The translations under genes and the position numbers were made by a program. DNA of 64,000 nucleotides from Panaeolus papilionaceus (Eukaryota; Basidiomycota; Agaricomycetes; Agaricales), in the NCBI GenBank assembly GCA_015501605.1, contig JADNRZ010000043.1, positions 62,001 through 126,000 of the forward strand. The letters run 5' to 3'. The notes beneath the pieces are model-generated. The model made no database searches and was not told the origin of the DNA. It saw only the letters and a program-made list of their open reading frames with translations. Of the stretch, positions 1 to 11,406 are shown in pieces. The stretch's first letter is position 1, and each line of letters opens with the position of its first letter.

Positions 1-1323
1 AGAGTGAGTCTGTAGCTTACTCGCGCAGGACGAGTTCAACCTGTGTTGACCGGTAAAATCGCAACATTGCATATATGCACCTGTTCCATCCAATTACATG
101 TTTATCTCGAGATTTGAAGGCACCACTCCCATTAGGCGTACCTAAATTAATAGATTAATCGGTAAAAACAACCCATAGTCAGGAACAATGACTCTACCAA
201 CGTCCACATAAAGATAGAAATGTACAGGGTAACGTACCATTCTCATCTTGGCCCAACGGTGCCGACGAATGTACAGTCCTCAACGGTAGAATTGTGGGAC
301 GGTCAACCAACCGTGAGGGTCAGGACCACATCCCCAACACGGCGAGTAAGAGGGTAACCGGGGAACACGAGGCCAGAGCCTTGGAGATTACACCTGCATG
401 GAAAATAAAATAAAAATACCAGCACCGACGTCCGTTCGCTGGCAGTGCATGAAAGAGTGGCCGCTACCCAGACGCCAAGGTTTGTAAGTTGGAAACTGCG
501 TTGACGTTTGCTCACCAAGTCCAGCTAAAGGGTACAACGCAGGCTCTCTAGAGGTTACTAGCCATGTTGAAAAAGGGCTCTGAATTAACAGGAAATTTTC
601 AACGAGAAAAGAATATTGTGTAACTGCAACCGTGAACCAATAAATTCACCGATATTCGGAGTGGACTGGGAGCATGCCTCGTGTTCAATGCTTTTTATAT
701 ATAAAAATCCACAACAGCAAAAATGCTGGAGTTAACGGATAAAAAACTCGCTGCAGGATATTGCCGTGTATTCAGTGACACCTCAAAAATCGCGATGTGG
801 AGAGAAAGAAAAGCAGACCGAGATAGCAAATACGGATAGCGTTTGAAATTATGTTGCCCGAGACAGGTGGAGAGAGGAACACAAGGCGTCGTTGGCTGTT
901 GAAAGGTCCAAGATACAGGAATGATACACAGGTTGGGCATGACCTCGACTCGGTGCAGATAGTGCTCAAGAGGTTTTTTAAAAAGACAGTATGAGCGATT
1001 ATGTTTTGCCAATTCTTGCTGATAGGAAGCGGCTTTCACGACGAAAAAAAAATCCAGGATGAAGAACGGGTGGAGCGGAAATTGGCAGACGGCCGAAACT
1101 TTGAAGGATGAGACGCGCTGAACGACCTGGCATGATAATTCGGACATAAAGGCGACTTGAGAGGCAGAAATGTCAATTAGTGGTAGATGTTGTCTAACTG
1201 TATTCAAGCGACGCGAGTTCAACGGCAACTTAAGCTATACTATGGAAAAGTTAGAACGTAGATTTCATGCAGCCAAGTATGACATACCTATGCCCTCTTC
1301 CTAACGTCGTGTAAGGATCTAAT
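1..1323. other. Spacer without a recognisable gene
   Basis: I see no convincing gene here. The longest open frame, about 177 codons on the minus strand between 695 and 1228, has no recognisable domain and the composition of random AT-balanced sequence, so it is not called. The right edge abuts the 3' end of the complex III gene. Confidence 0.5.
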
Positions 1324-1979
1324 TTAGCCGAGCTTGGCGAAGAGTTTTGGTGCAGCACATTCCTGCTCACGACATCGTTAGCTCAGTGAATAAAATGTTA
1401 TGCCAGGACAACACGAACGTCAATGCAGTGCATCATGCTATATAATAAGCGGTATGGTCAGAATAAATCAAGAAAATAGGAAAAAATAATGACGTACTGG
1501 ACTAAGGGGTTTAAATACCGCGCATAAAACAAGCTGCAATCAGTAAGTGTGGTCATAGTCAACCATATGAAATTAAAACATACACCTAGTAGTGGTAAGA
1601 CGACGTTCAGGAGACAATCGCAAGTTAAATCAAAATAAATACGCACAATTCCTCAACGCAGTCCTCTCCCTTGAATCCCTGTCCGGATTGGACCTTCTCC
1701 TGACAATGTTCAAAGTGTTTGGCAGCAGCAGCGCACTTGGCGGACTCCTTGCACTCATCACGGATAGCGGGTTGGAGCTATGATAGAATAACATGACAAA
1801 ATCGTGATATTAGTACCCAGTACCACCAGGGCAAGCGTCATGACACATACATCTTCTGGCTCCTCCTCTTCCTCCTCGGCCTCAGGCTCAACCTTCTCCT
1901 CAACCTCTGTAGGTTCCTCCTTGGAGTCGGCGTAGACAGTTGATGTGAAGGAGGAGAAGAAAGCCGCGATGGAACTCAT
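1324..1979 (-). CDS. QCR6: Cytochrome bc1 complex hinge subunit (QCR6-like), four exons
   Basis: Predicted acidic hinge subunit of ubiquinol-cytochrome c reductase (complex III), which assists cytochrome c1-cytochrome c interaction on the intermembrane side of the inner mitochondrial membrane. Exons on the minus strand: 1979-1851, 1777-1647, 1437-1419 and 1362-1324. The first exon encodes a 43-residue leader ending in a Glu run (EEEEEEPED). The second carries the paired-cysteine helix (DECKESAKCAAAAKHFEHC) and a GEDCVEEL motif. The end reads CAAPKLFAKLG, close to the family's conserved C-terminus. The third exon is only 19 nt. All joins keep frame, giving about 107 residues, normal for the family without a long presequence. 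Seen: frame, cysteines and acidic tract. Known: the twin-Cys hinge fold. The 19-nt exon is inferred from frame and similarity, not from transcript data. Confidence 0.85.
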
Positions 1980-2217
1980 TTTGGTGGGTTAACAATGTGA
2001 ACGACGACGGAAACGGTTTCGCAAAATTCAACTGCCCCGGACGCGCTCGGAAGAATCCGTGAGAGTATTTGTCGCGCTGCTCATTGCCAAACAAAATCCC
2101 CCTGATGCTCACCTCGTAAATACGAAAGGGATAAAATGTATATTGTCTGGGCATTCGCTGTTGTTACAAGCGAATATGTTCACATAGGTGTGGTTAGTCT
2201 ACGACTACCTATCTACC

Positions 2218-3905
2218 TCACCATCTGCTCTGAACCTGATACCTAAATCGACCAAGTTTATCGTCAAAGAAAGGCGCAAAGTGGTCAATGCGGCGGGTTC
2301 CTCTTGTTCGTGGATAAATTTTGGGCGGTGCAAGCGCCTCAGCTGGAGCTACGTAGGCGAGCATAACTTCTTCAAGCGTCTCCAACATACCCTTGAACGC
2401 ATAGTACGTGAACATATCCTCACGGCCTGTGCCCTGTTCGAGTGTGCTTAACAACCCCAATGATCGTACCGAACGACATTCCGTTATAACTCCGTCAATT
2501 AACCTGTGCTGGAAGATGACAAGTCAGTGCGAGGTTGTAATGCTATCTTAGACACAGAAGGAGTGGTAAAACCTACAATCGGTAGCCGAACATCGGATGA
2601 ACCTTGGGATCCTGTGCCTTCGGGGGATTCTGAATCAGAGGTATCCGGACAGCTCGCTACAAGCTGGGAGCATGTTATCCCAATGGTAAGATTTTTGAGT
2701 TTTGTGCATTTTAAAATGGGAATTTCAGCGTCCGGGCCCCAGCACCACTCATCTTCTTCCTGGTGGCTCATTGAGAGGTGACGAAGCGACGAAGCATGGT
2801 GAGGCAATACTTGATTATAGAATGATTTGGCCGTCTGGGCGTCTCTTGAGGTTGTTTCGGGTAGTTTCTTTAGACTAAATGACTTCAGTCCTTGATATGA
2901 TTTGAGGTATTCGACCAGACCCTCTGGGACATAGTCGACAGTAAGATGCCTTAAACGGACGTCCTGCTTAGCTAGTGTACGCCAGAATAACTCGTATGCT
3001 TCGTCCTCCTTGGGAATTGGCTCGGGAGGTCGAGACATCTTGAGCCTTTTTAGTCTCTTTAAATGGGGAAGGAGAGGGAGAGGAGAGGAGCAGCATCCGA
3101 TGGTGAGACTGTGAAGATAGCGCAACTGAATACCCTGAAGTCTACATAGCTCAAAGAGCTTTTCCAAATCCCATTTGAATGAAGGCGACAGCGACACAAT
3201 AAGGTATTGGAGATTCGTTGACTGAGCAATCGACTGCCCGAATTCTTCGGCATTTGAGGTGACGTTCAATTTCGTGCAATTGTAACCCCTCATAGTGCTG
3301 TAATTGATGGTTCTGAGGTTTTTGAAGGTCGTCAACGCAGACATGGGTGGGCATGAGTGCAGGCACAGTTCCAGCTCTCGGAGTTCTTTGAGCCCAGAGA
3401 CAACTTTCGTCACTCGTTGTGCTAGGTCAGGAGGTCCACTGTAGACTCTGAGGCTTTATTTTTTGGTCGGTAAAGAGATACATTTAACAAATAGTGAACT
3501 CACCTGATTTTTCTTACATTCACCAGCTGCAGAAGTGCATTGAGCAATGCATCCGACAGCGGTTCCTTAATCACCTCACCCGGCACGGAGTTCGGCTCTG
3601 CATCATATTGACTGACGCAACATATTTCCTTCACAGCGAGTACCGGTGGTACCATCACCGCCATTCCAGAGAGGCATTCGAGGAATTCTGTCAGCTTGGA
3701 CTCCGTCATCGTGATACTGAGCTTGCGCCACAATTCAATGGCTAATGTCTGCGAGAGCATATGGCAAGTTAATCGCAGACACTTTCGATCATTGTGATTC
3801 AGCTAAAAGTAGAGGTCACTATCAGGAGAAACTTTGCGTTGAGGTTATACGCACATCTTGACAGATTCTGAGGACAACCTCGGGGAAGAGATTATGGAGT
3901 TTCAT
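2218..3905 (-). CDS. F-box protein, family 2 (copy A), four exons
   Basis: Probable substrate-recognition subunit of an SCF ubiquitin ligase. Exons on the minus strand: 3905-3855, 3802-3504, 3453-2577 and 2508-2218, giving 505 residues. Exon 1 (17 codons) holds the first half of the F-box (LFPEVVLRICQD). Exon 2 completes it (LNHNDRKCLRLTCHMLSQ). The rest is long and leucine-rich, with irregular LRR-like stretches such as RLKRLKMS and LKNLTIGI. It is the tandem paralog of the gene at 4204-5900: same strand, same exon plan, and identical sizes for exon 1 (51 nt) and exon 4 (291 nt). The C-terminal exon ends in a shared HFAPFFD...LGRFRY motif also found in the relic at 10.4-11.0 kb. The substrate cannot be inferred. 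A TATA-like box lies about 50 nt upstream of the start. Confidence 0.8.
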
Positions 3906-3955
3906 GGAACAAATCAACGATGCTATACTCGGCCGTTATCCTCAGAATCAGAGGC

Positions 3956-3966
3956 TTTATATAAGG
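3956..3966 (-). promoter_or_regulatory. TATA-like box of F-box copy A
   Basis: On the minus strand the sequence reads CCTTATATAAA, about 50 nt before the start codon at 3905. It is a good candidate core promoter; position and sequence are the only evidence. Confidence 0.5.
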
Positions 3967-4203
3967 AATTCAGCAACTTCTGATTTGAACTTTCCTGAGA
4001 TTGTGAGCGTGGGATAAAAACAAACTGGGTGGGATATTCACCCCAATTGTCCGTCTACGTCGGGACACAATCTTTGTATCATTCACTGTATTGATACTCC
4101 TCCGACCAGGGTCATGTCAAAATTGTAATCAATTGACATGATGATTCGAGTCTAAAATACAAGGATTTAGTCATGCCCGTCTGATATACTGTTTCCACGA
4201 AGT

Positions 4204-5900
4204 CTACCCGTAGAACATGTATTCGATCTCGTATCTAAACCTCCCCAGTGCTTCGTCAAAGACAGGAGCGAAATGATTGATGGATGTATTCCCACGCGTA
4301 TTCTCGTAGATGCGAGGGAGCGACTGCACGCCAGCTGGTGATACATACGCGAGGAGTGATTCTTCAAGCCACATCGACATATCCTTCTGCCTATATCCGA
4401 TGTTGTACTCGTCTGTGCCCATAGGAACTGTGCTACTCAGACACAACCGCTGCATGGATATGCACTCCGTAGCTAATCCGTCAATCAATTTGTGCTGTAG
4501 AGGGAAGAATATATGTAAATACCATGAATGATGATCGATGATATATGGAAGATAACTTACAATCGGCGAACGTTCACCGTTGGGCCCTGATGCGCCTCCC
4601 GCATGCGCGAGTTGATCCCATGTTATCCCGATGCAGAGATACTCAAGATTTTTGCACTGCAAGAGCGCGTATTGAAAATCGGAGTTCCAGCACCACTCGT
4701 TCTCGAACTCACACAAGGTCACCAATTTAACCAGGGTCGAAGCATGACTTGGGACGACTTCGCAGAAAAAGGGTTTGGCCATCCGATCAGATATATCACC
4801 GGGTCTGGGGTAATCATTACAGACTTGGTTTAGCCTGAATGATTTCAGTCCCCGATACGACTTCAGATATTCGACGAGGCCATGCGGGATATGGTTGAGG
4901 ACGATGTACCTCAAAGACACCTTCTGCTGGGTCAATGCAGCCCACAATGACGATTTCTCATCATATTCTCGATCCGAACCTTCACTTATGTGAAGGTTCG
5001 TGATGCTGCGCAGGTAGGGAAAAAGAGGAACATAAGAGTCGGGGCAGGATGATATGTTGAGATAATAGAGATGTCGTAAGGGATTTCCGTGAACTCTACA
5101 TGGCGCGAAAAGCTTTTCCAGATCTCCTCCTTTGGAACCCGAGAGCTTGAGGGTGAGACAGGCAAGATTTGGAGATTGCGCGATCACCTGTCCGAGCTGC
5201 TCGGCGCTCGACACCACATCCAATCCTGACCCATTAACCTTCTGTGTATCGGAGATATACAAGACATGATAGTGGATAGTCCTCAAGTTTCGAAAGTGGG
5301 TGAGCGCTGGCAATGGTGGAGAGTGATCGAGGAATAATTTTAGATTCTGAAGTTCGTTGAGACAAGACACGACCTTCGCCAGGCGTTGTGCTATGTGATG
5401 GTAGCCTCGAAAAATGTTGAATCTAGAGTATCTTCAATGGTAAGCGAAGGAACATATAAATGTCATATTGCCCTCACCCGATCTTCTTCACGTTGGTCAG
5501 CCGCATAAGCTCACCAAGGAACTCATCCGATAATACGTCCTCAAACCCATCACTGGGGACCAGGACATCATTCCCGAAACGAAAGGGGTAGGTGAAACAT
5601 ATCTCCTTCACAGCCAGTACCGATGGTTCCAGAGCCGCTTTTCCAGAGACGCATCGAAGAAACTCTGCGAGATTATCCTGCGTCATATTGATTTTGAGGG
5701 AGCACCAGACATCATGGGCTAACGTCTGCGACATTCCACGGCAAGTTAATCGAAGTATTTTTCGCTCTCTATGGCCCAGCTGTTAGAGCCAGTTAGTAAG
5801 TCGCATAGAGTTTTATCAAAGAACAATTTAAAGTCGAGATTATACGTACATACTGGCAGATGCTGAGGACGAGTTCAGGGAAGAGATCATCGAGAGTCAT
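4204..5900 (-). CDS. F-box protein, family 2 (copy B), F-box disturbed by a homopolymer
   Basis: Paralog of the gene at 2218-3905, with matching exon plan: 5900-5850, 5770 (or 5781)-5478, 5422-4561 and 4494-4204. Exon 1 encodes LFPELVLSICQY, the start of an F-box. By analogy with copy A, exon 2 should begin at 5781 with LGHRE. A run of seven A (minus strand, near 5758-5764) throws that reading out of frame. Using an AG twelve bases further in (exon start 5770) restores frame but removes part of the F-box and gives about 498 residues. The remainder aligns with copy A throughout, with the same GRFRY end. Intron 3 (4560-4495, 66 nt) has no stop and keeps frame if retained. Either the homopolymer is a base-call error, or this copy has lost a normal F-box. 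Confidence 0.75.
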
Positions 5901-5971
5901 GGATGCAACACAGATAGGGGCGTCATCCAACGGACCAGACGCTTTCTAAGGGTAGTCACGTCAGTCACGTA

Positions 5972-6326
5972 CTGTACCAATTGGACCAGGAGTCGGCAGG
6001 GGATCTGACTGCTGACCGCTCTGCCGAAATTTTGGTTTCGGCAACACCTCCATTTCGTGCTGACATCGGGGCACCCCATAGTCATCAACGCACTATAACG
6101 CCTCTGCAACGGTGTCCAACCGAGGAATTTAATTTGAAGGGCACCCGCCCGATGACACAGGCGGGTTTGGCGGAAATTTCTCTCGAATTTGACTGAAATT
6201 ACCTTTTTGGGGGGCGTTGGAATTTGCAGGCTTGGTGGATGGTTTCGGCAGAGCGACTGCTGACCGATTTCGGCACGGCCAGGCCTCTGCTGACTGCTGA
6301 CTGCCGAAATACTCCAATTGGTACAG
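5972..6326. mobile_element. Short non-autonomous inverted-repeat element (MITE-like, 355 bp)
   Basis: The ends are perfect 14-bp inverted repeats (CTGTACCAATTGGA at 5972-5985 and its complement at 6313-6326), each flanked by TA, as expected for Tc1/mariner-type insertion. Inside are several inverted or direct copies of a CTGCTGACCG / CTGCCGAAA unit. There is no coding capacity. A diverged copy of one end is present at 9373-9399. The element lies between F-box copy B and the haem-binding protein gene. Confidence 0.75.
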
Positions 6327-6606
6327 TATCCTCACTTGCACGGGGTCGGGATGGCAGGAAACGGCAGCAATGTGAGTCATTGTCCAACAATTTTCCTTTC
6401 ACAGACGGGCTTGACATTTTGCATCGTTGATGCCCGGAGAACTATTACGGTGTTCCCTAGACGCCAAGTCAACTCAACATGAACATGACGCCCGCTCTAC
6501 ATCCGTTCTGAGCTGCACCACCACCCACAGTCCTTACACATTTTACTCTAGACCATAATTGTGACCCTAAGCCAGAACGTCAGAGATTAACGAAACGACA
6601 AGGACG

Positions 6607-7077
6607 ATGCAGCCACCAAGCGATGATCTGCCACCACCAAAGGACGATCCGTTCACGACAGCCGAATTGGCGAGTTACGATGGAAAGGATCCCTCGAAGC
6701 CCATTTTACTTGCTGTGAAGGGTAGGTGTCCTTTCATATTATTGGCCTTGTATGTCCCCCCAATGTTTTATTTTACCTAATAGGTACCATATTCGATGTG
6801 ACACACAAAGCGCAGGTTTATGGACCAGGAGGATCGTACAGCATCTTTGCGGATAAAGACGGTTCAAGAGGGCTCGGTAAATCAAGTCTAAACCCTGAGG
6901 ATGCTGTCGCCGACTACAGTACACTCGCAACTGATGAACGGAAGGTGCTGGACGACTGGTACAGTTTCTTTCGTGGGTCATTGCCTCTTATCTCGCTAGT
7001 AAATATATCCTACGAAATTTAGCAAGAGATACATTATCGTCGGAAAAGTCACTGATGGACCCACAGTTGACAGTTAG
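6607..7077 (+). CDS. Dap1/PGRMC-like cytochrome b5-fold haem-binding protein
   Basis: Small protein of the membrane-associated progesterone receptor/Dap1 group, which binds haem through a cytochrome b5-like fold and supports cytochrome P450 (sterol) reactions. Exons 6607-6721, 6784-6976 and 7023-7077 give about 120 residues. Diagnostic stretches are FTTAELASYDG, KPILLAVKGTIFDVT, QVYGPGGSYSIFADKDGSRGL (haem-site region with the conserved Tyr) and a KRYIIVGKV end. There is no N-terminal membrane segment, so this looks like the soluble fungal form. The last splice is odd. The strong-looking GTGGGT donor puts the conserved KRYIIVGKV out of frame, and only a weak GTCATT donor four bases later keeps it. 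No other gene is close enough to suggest co-regulation. Confidence 0.8.
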
Positions 7078-7209
7078 CAGGCCCATTACGAGAGCTTTTG
7101 AGTTCGAGATCAAATGTCTATAATATTGGAACCATACAGACCAGGCATGGCATATAAATACAACTATGAATGAGCCGGATGTGAAGAGAATCTAAAATCC
7201 GAGTGAAAC

Positions 7210-8697
7210 CTAATAACCAATGAAAACCTGACCAGTATACCGTACCTCTGGTCTACAAGATAAAATGACCATGGCATCGGTTATATGCGAGGAAAGTTCT
7301 TCTTTCCTCGTGTCCTTTTCGAACTCGAAAATTATTGCCCGCTCATTCCCCGTGTGGCTGAATGTAGTGAGAGATAGCATCACTTCAACGAGCCTAAGGT
7401 TTGGGAAGTTGGGCATAACAGCGAGCACTGCCGCAAGACGCGACCAGTGCGCCGAAGAAGGGAGACTGAAGCCTCCGATTCCAGCACTGACAGTGAGACG
7501 AAGCGTTTGAAGCATATTGTTGCGCGACAATTTGGTGAAAGCGGTGACGATCTCTTCCATCGTCCGATCGTATGGAAGGGAGTGCGGTTCTGCGGCAAGA
7601 TGAAGCCATATTTTGGAGCACAAACAACATATATCGTTGAATTCCATGCGCAGAAGAGGATAAATATCAGAGCACTCCGACGCTAAAGGTTATATATGAA
7701 TTACATTGTGGGATGAGTGAGAAACTTGGGGCTTACCATCGATATCCAATTCGCGGAGGGATGGCAGCAGACCTTTCAGAGATTTAATTACCTGTACGTC
7801 CTCTTGCGAGCACACAAGGACCTTTAGGTACTCGAGTTGAGGGAAGGGATGCACGTTTGCAACACGCGACTTGGATATGTAAAAGTGGAAAAAATTGGGG
7901 ATATCCCAATTCTCGAGTGAGAGCTTCTTCAGTTTGAACGAAGGGAGACCTGTGTCAAGAGGGGCGGCTACAAATGAACCAATGTTGGAAATGGCTAGGG
8001 TTTCTAGGCGCGGGAAACATGTGAGGAATGACAGTGGAAAACGTTCACTGCTATAGAAGCTTAGTTCTATGAGATTGGAGGTAGGGAAATGTGTAGAGGG
8101 TATGGTGATCCGACCAACGCTCAGCGTATGAAATTGAGGGCTTGAAAGGACATCTTGGAAAGGGAACTCCCCAATGGTGTGCCCGACGCGAATGCATTCC
8201 AATGTGCGCTGCCCAACGTATGTGCCAATCAAGTGGATGCCGAGTGACTCCCATCGTGTTGAAAGCTCTGTGGGGGTGAATGGGCTGCCAACGAGTGCCA
8301 AGGATTGAAGGTTGCCGAAAGAAAGTAACACTGTTTGAACGCGTTCAAATTCAGCGGTTGATATGATGTCGTAAGTGGGGCTCCCAAATGTGAGAAGACA
8401 GGCTTTGAAATCCCTGACATGGTGGGCAAGGTGAGGACTCCTTGTGAGTACTTCAACAAAGCGAAGCAGGCGTCGTTTCTGGCTATCTGAGCCCCCTGGG
8501 TAATCTATGAGGTCTATGTGCTTGAAAATGTGAGCCTGGCAGAGCGGCACGAGGCGGGTGCATGTCAGTGCGCACGATCTCAGTGTTTGCAACTGTGGGG
8601 AGCTCCGATTTCCAACTCCGGGCTTTCGGTGTGCAACTGTATCAATAATGCAACCAAAGAGCTCCAGAGGTAGAGTGGCAGAAAATGAGGAGGACAT
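7210..8697 (-). CDS. F-box protein, family 1, two exons
   Basis: Exons 8697-7737 and 7682-7210 give about 477 residues. The N-terminal F-box reads LPLELFGCIIDTVA...LRSCALTCTRLVPLCQAHIFKHI. It is followed by leucine-rich, LRR-like sequence typical of mushroom F-box proteins. The intron is phase 1 and falls after LRELDID, matching the position in the genes at 22.5, 24.2, 48.7 and 61.1 kb. The ATG at 8697 is the first in frame and immediately precedes the F-box. Probable SCF ubiquitin ligase adaptor; no substrate can be inferred. Confidence 0.8.
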
Positions 8698-9121
8698 GCT
8701 AGTGTAGCAACTGAGTCAGAAGTCGAAGTACGTGCTCGGGCGGTGCGGACGAGCTTAAACAGTTACAGCTAATTGCAGAACGATAGGCCACCCCAGACAG
8801 TGTCACATCTGTGACCTACATTGATGGCCGTCGCGTATCACCCCGGCTTTCGGGTCGGCGAGGACAGCCCACGTGTCTTGTTGCTCATTACATGTGGTGA
8901 TTCCTCCCAAAAGTTCACCAAAATGCACAACAGCTTCAGTTTATGGTATAGAAAATAATTTATGTCTTAAAATGAGGGCAGAGCACTGTCGCAAATGTCT
9001 GTGCTGGGTGCGTGCATGGTCCGCTAGGGTGGAAATCGCATCAAATTTGATCGGATCTGGCTAATTTTGGAGGACCGAATGTCACCTTGTAGGAGCGTAA
9101 CGGCCTATCGTTTAGCAATTA

Positions 9122-10131
9122 CAGTGTATCACGTGACAATGAGACACCATCACACAATGAGACACCAAACAGAAATGCGCAGCGCGTCGTCGCAAATAGG
9201 AACGCGCAGTTAGAATAACAAACGGCTTATGTTAGAAATAGTGTCATACAAATATATACCAAATTTTGAATAGCCAAAGCATGTATTTCACCGAGGATCT
9301 GACTATCAATATATTTTGACACCACACTTTGTCTTGATTTCAAAAATAATGGCCAATGATCTTGCTTCTATGTGCTGAAATACTCCAGTTGGGCTGTATC
9401 CATTGTACTCAGATTGTTCAGAGAAGCCATGGGATGCTATGTGTCGATTTTTGTGGCTAAATCTCACATGCAAGGCCAGAAAAACAAAAAATACATAAAT
9501 TATGATCTTTGATATACTGGTATTTAAGCAGCTCTATTGCAATGTAGTTATAATGTGTACCCCACCTTCTCCAATGCCTTCCAAGATTTTTAAAGGGAAG
9601 AATGCAGTTCAAAGGATCATCAAAAAATGAGTCAAGGACAGCTTGATGCTCCGAGTTGAAGGGTTAGTGGTTCAAGCTCAAGGATTGGGAGAGGGAGAAT
9701 TCCCCCCCAAAAAAAACTAAAAAGCGGCCCTGTGTCAAGAATGGGCCCCCTACCTGGCTCATAGACATGTATCCTGACTCCGAGGATGCCCCCAATACCA
9801 ACAGCAATGATGCACTGGTCTCCCCATCTTCCCCCCACCTCAACAACACCCTCCTTGTCTCTGAAGATGAGGAGTATAACTTTGATGCGTGATTTGATCG
9901 CATCAACACGCCATCACCGGTGTCTCATTGACTGATACGCCGTGGGACAGGTGTTTTTTTTTTCATTCGCCTCTGCTGCCTCCATTTCGCCATATTTTTG
10001 TTTGAATTTTTATAAGAACATTCTTAGACGTTTAGTTTACCCATTCCCATAGTTATTTTTATCTTTCCCGTGTTGTTTGTTTTTAAAAATGAAAATTTAT
10101 TTGTGCTGTATCAAATTCGGGTGATACACTG
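9122..10131. mobile_element. Inverted-repeat DNA element, about 1.0 kb, decayed
   Basis: Ends are an 11-bp perfect inverted repeat (CAGTGTATCAC at 9122-9132, complement at 10121-10131), both flanked by TA. Subterminal CAATGAGACACC occurs twice at the left (9138-9149, 9155-9166) and once inverted at the right (9919-9930). The interior has only broken frames. A serine/asparagine-rich acidic stretch near 9775-9895 on the plus strand may be the tail of a lost transposase, but this is a guess. A small piece of another element sits inside at 9373-9399. The right end lies about 300 bp before the truncated F-box relic. Confidence 0.6.
9373..9399 (-). repeat. Diverged end of the 5.97-kb MITE
   Basis: The minus-strand reading ATACAGCCCAACTGGAG followed by TATTTCAGCA aligns with the right end of the 5972-6326 element (ATACTGTACCAATTGGAG then TATTTCGGCA). 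Only one end is seen, inside the larger 9.1-10.1 kb element, so it is a relic or a shared terminal motif. Confidence 0.45.
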
Positions 10132-10448
10132 TAGCTGTAAACATGTCAGGGTTCCTTCATGTTCCGACTTAGGGTCGCTGACGACCTTAGTCGGGGAAAC
10201 AATTCAACATCGGCACAATCATCAGTGTCATCTAATCAAAAAGCTACGACATGAAGTTGAGTAAATCAAGTATGAGCATCCAATTTGTCAGGGTCGTGGA
10301 AATTTTATCACATCTGCCCGCGAACTTTGTGGTGGCGCACGAGGTGCTGGTTGATGATAGTAATGTCCTGTGCACCACTGCGAGAAGTGATTTGCATTAT
10401 TTCTCACGCAATTCTGGAACATAAATCGATATTCAGATCAGATTTAAT

Positions 10449-11006
10449 ATGTACATCTGTATGCGAATACTCCAGCTTACACTGGTGATCCGCCTATCCT
10501 ATGAAGATGAATGGTGCTGGAGGTCCCAGGTCCAACCGTCCATTTTGAAATGTACGCAGTTGAAACGCCTTTGCATAGAAATAACGTATCTCCAGCTCAA
10601 GACGAGCAGTAATATCGTTTTTGACTCTGACTCTGAGGACGAGGAGACCCCATCGAGAGTTAAAGACAGTTCTCATCTTGTAAGTCGCCTCGTTCGTCCC
10701 TCTTCTGTCCCAGCTCTGCAGCATGCACTTATCGACGGGATAGCCACCCAATGCCCCTCAATTCGAGTTCTGGAATTATTCAATACCATCCCTAGTACGG
10801 CAATGGACAGCGCGACATACATTCTAAAGAAAATGTCGCAGATGCTCGAGGTCACCCTGTCGTCATATGTTGCTCCAGTCGAGGCGAACTCCATCCCCAC
10901 GATTTATGGTGAACCAGTGGGAATTTGTGACAAGAAGTATTTTATGCCCATGTTTGCTAAAGACCTTCGGAGGTATCGCTACAAAACGCGCGATAGGAAG
11001 CTTTAA
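10449..11006 (+). pseudogene. 5'-truncated relic of F-box family 2
   Basis: The sequence matches only the C-terminal third of the genes at 2.2 and 4.2 kb. It has the EDEWCW motif, ILKCTQLKRLCIEIT, then a 42-nt intron (10680-10721, stop-free) followed by HALIDGIATQCPSIRV and an end resembling FAPVFDEALGRFRY (here FMPMFAKDLRRYRY). No F-box or 5' exons precede it. Upstream sequence runs within 300 bp into an inverted-repeat element. The start codon is arbitrary. The open frame through the homologous part is intact, so a short product cannot be excluded. Confidence 0.65.
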
Positions 11007-11319
11007 AGTAGATTAGGGTACTGGGGCAATGGTTTACATACCGACAACGTTGACGCCATTAAACAGGGAATCTGAGTTTGAAACTTACGGAGAATACAAT
11101 CGCCACTCCACTCGTCATCGACCTTCGGTTGACTCCTCCTGGCGCTCGCGTATACATTACAGCTTAAGTTAGACTTGAATGAAGCATCGATGGGAGCCTA
11201 GAGGACTTTCAGGTTTCCACCCAGGACGCAAAGCACGCGGCCACTAGTGCTGAATTATTTCCTTAGAATTTAATCAGGCCCCTCAGGTCCATATGGACAG
11301 CAGGCGCAACATGTATGTC

Positions 11320-11406
11320 GCATTAATGGGGTAGTGGTAACCTGGGTCGTTGCCATTCGAGAGGAACAAGCTCGACCCGCCGGGGGTTCGATTCCCTCTT
11401 AATGCA
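11320..11406 (+). tRNA. tRNA-Gly (anticodon GCC) with 16-nt intron
   Basis: Folds as a full cloverleaf by eye: acceptor GCATTAA with TTAATGC, D arm GGGT/ACCT, anticodon stem GGTCG/CGACC, anticodon GCC at 11352-11354, T arm GGGGG-TTCGATT-CCCTC, discriminator A. A 16-nt intron (11356-11371) sits in the canonical place, one base 3' of the anticodon. Both internal promoter boxes are present (GGGGTAGTGGTAACC and GGTTCGATTCC). Mature length is 71 nt plus CCA. It lies in the spacer before the methionine sulfoxide reductase gene, same strand. Confidence 0.9.

Noticed and set aside
695..1228. 177-codon open frame on the minus strand
   Set aside because: No domain, no splice partners and no paralog; composition looks random.
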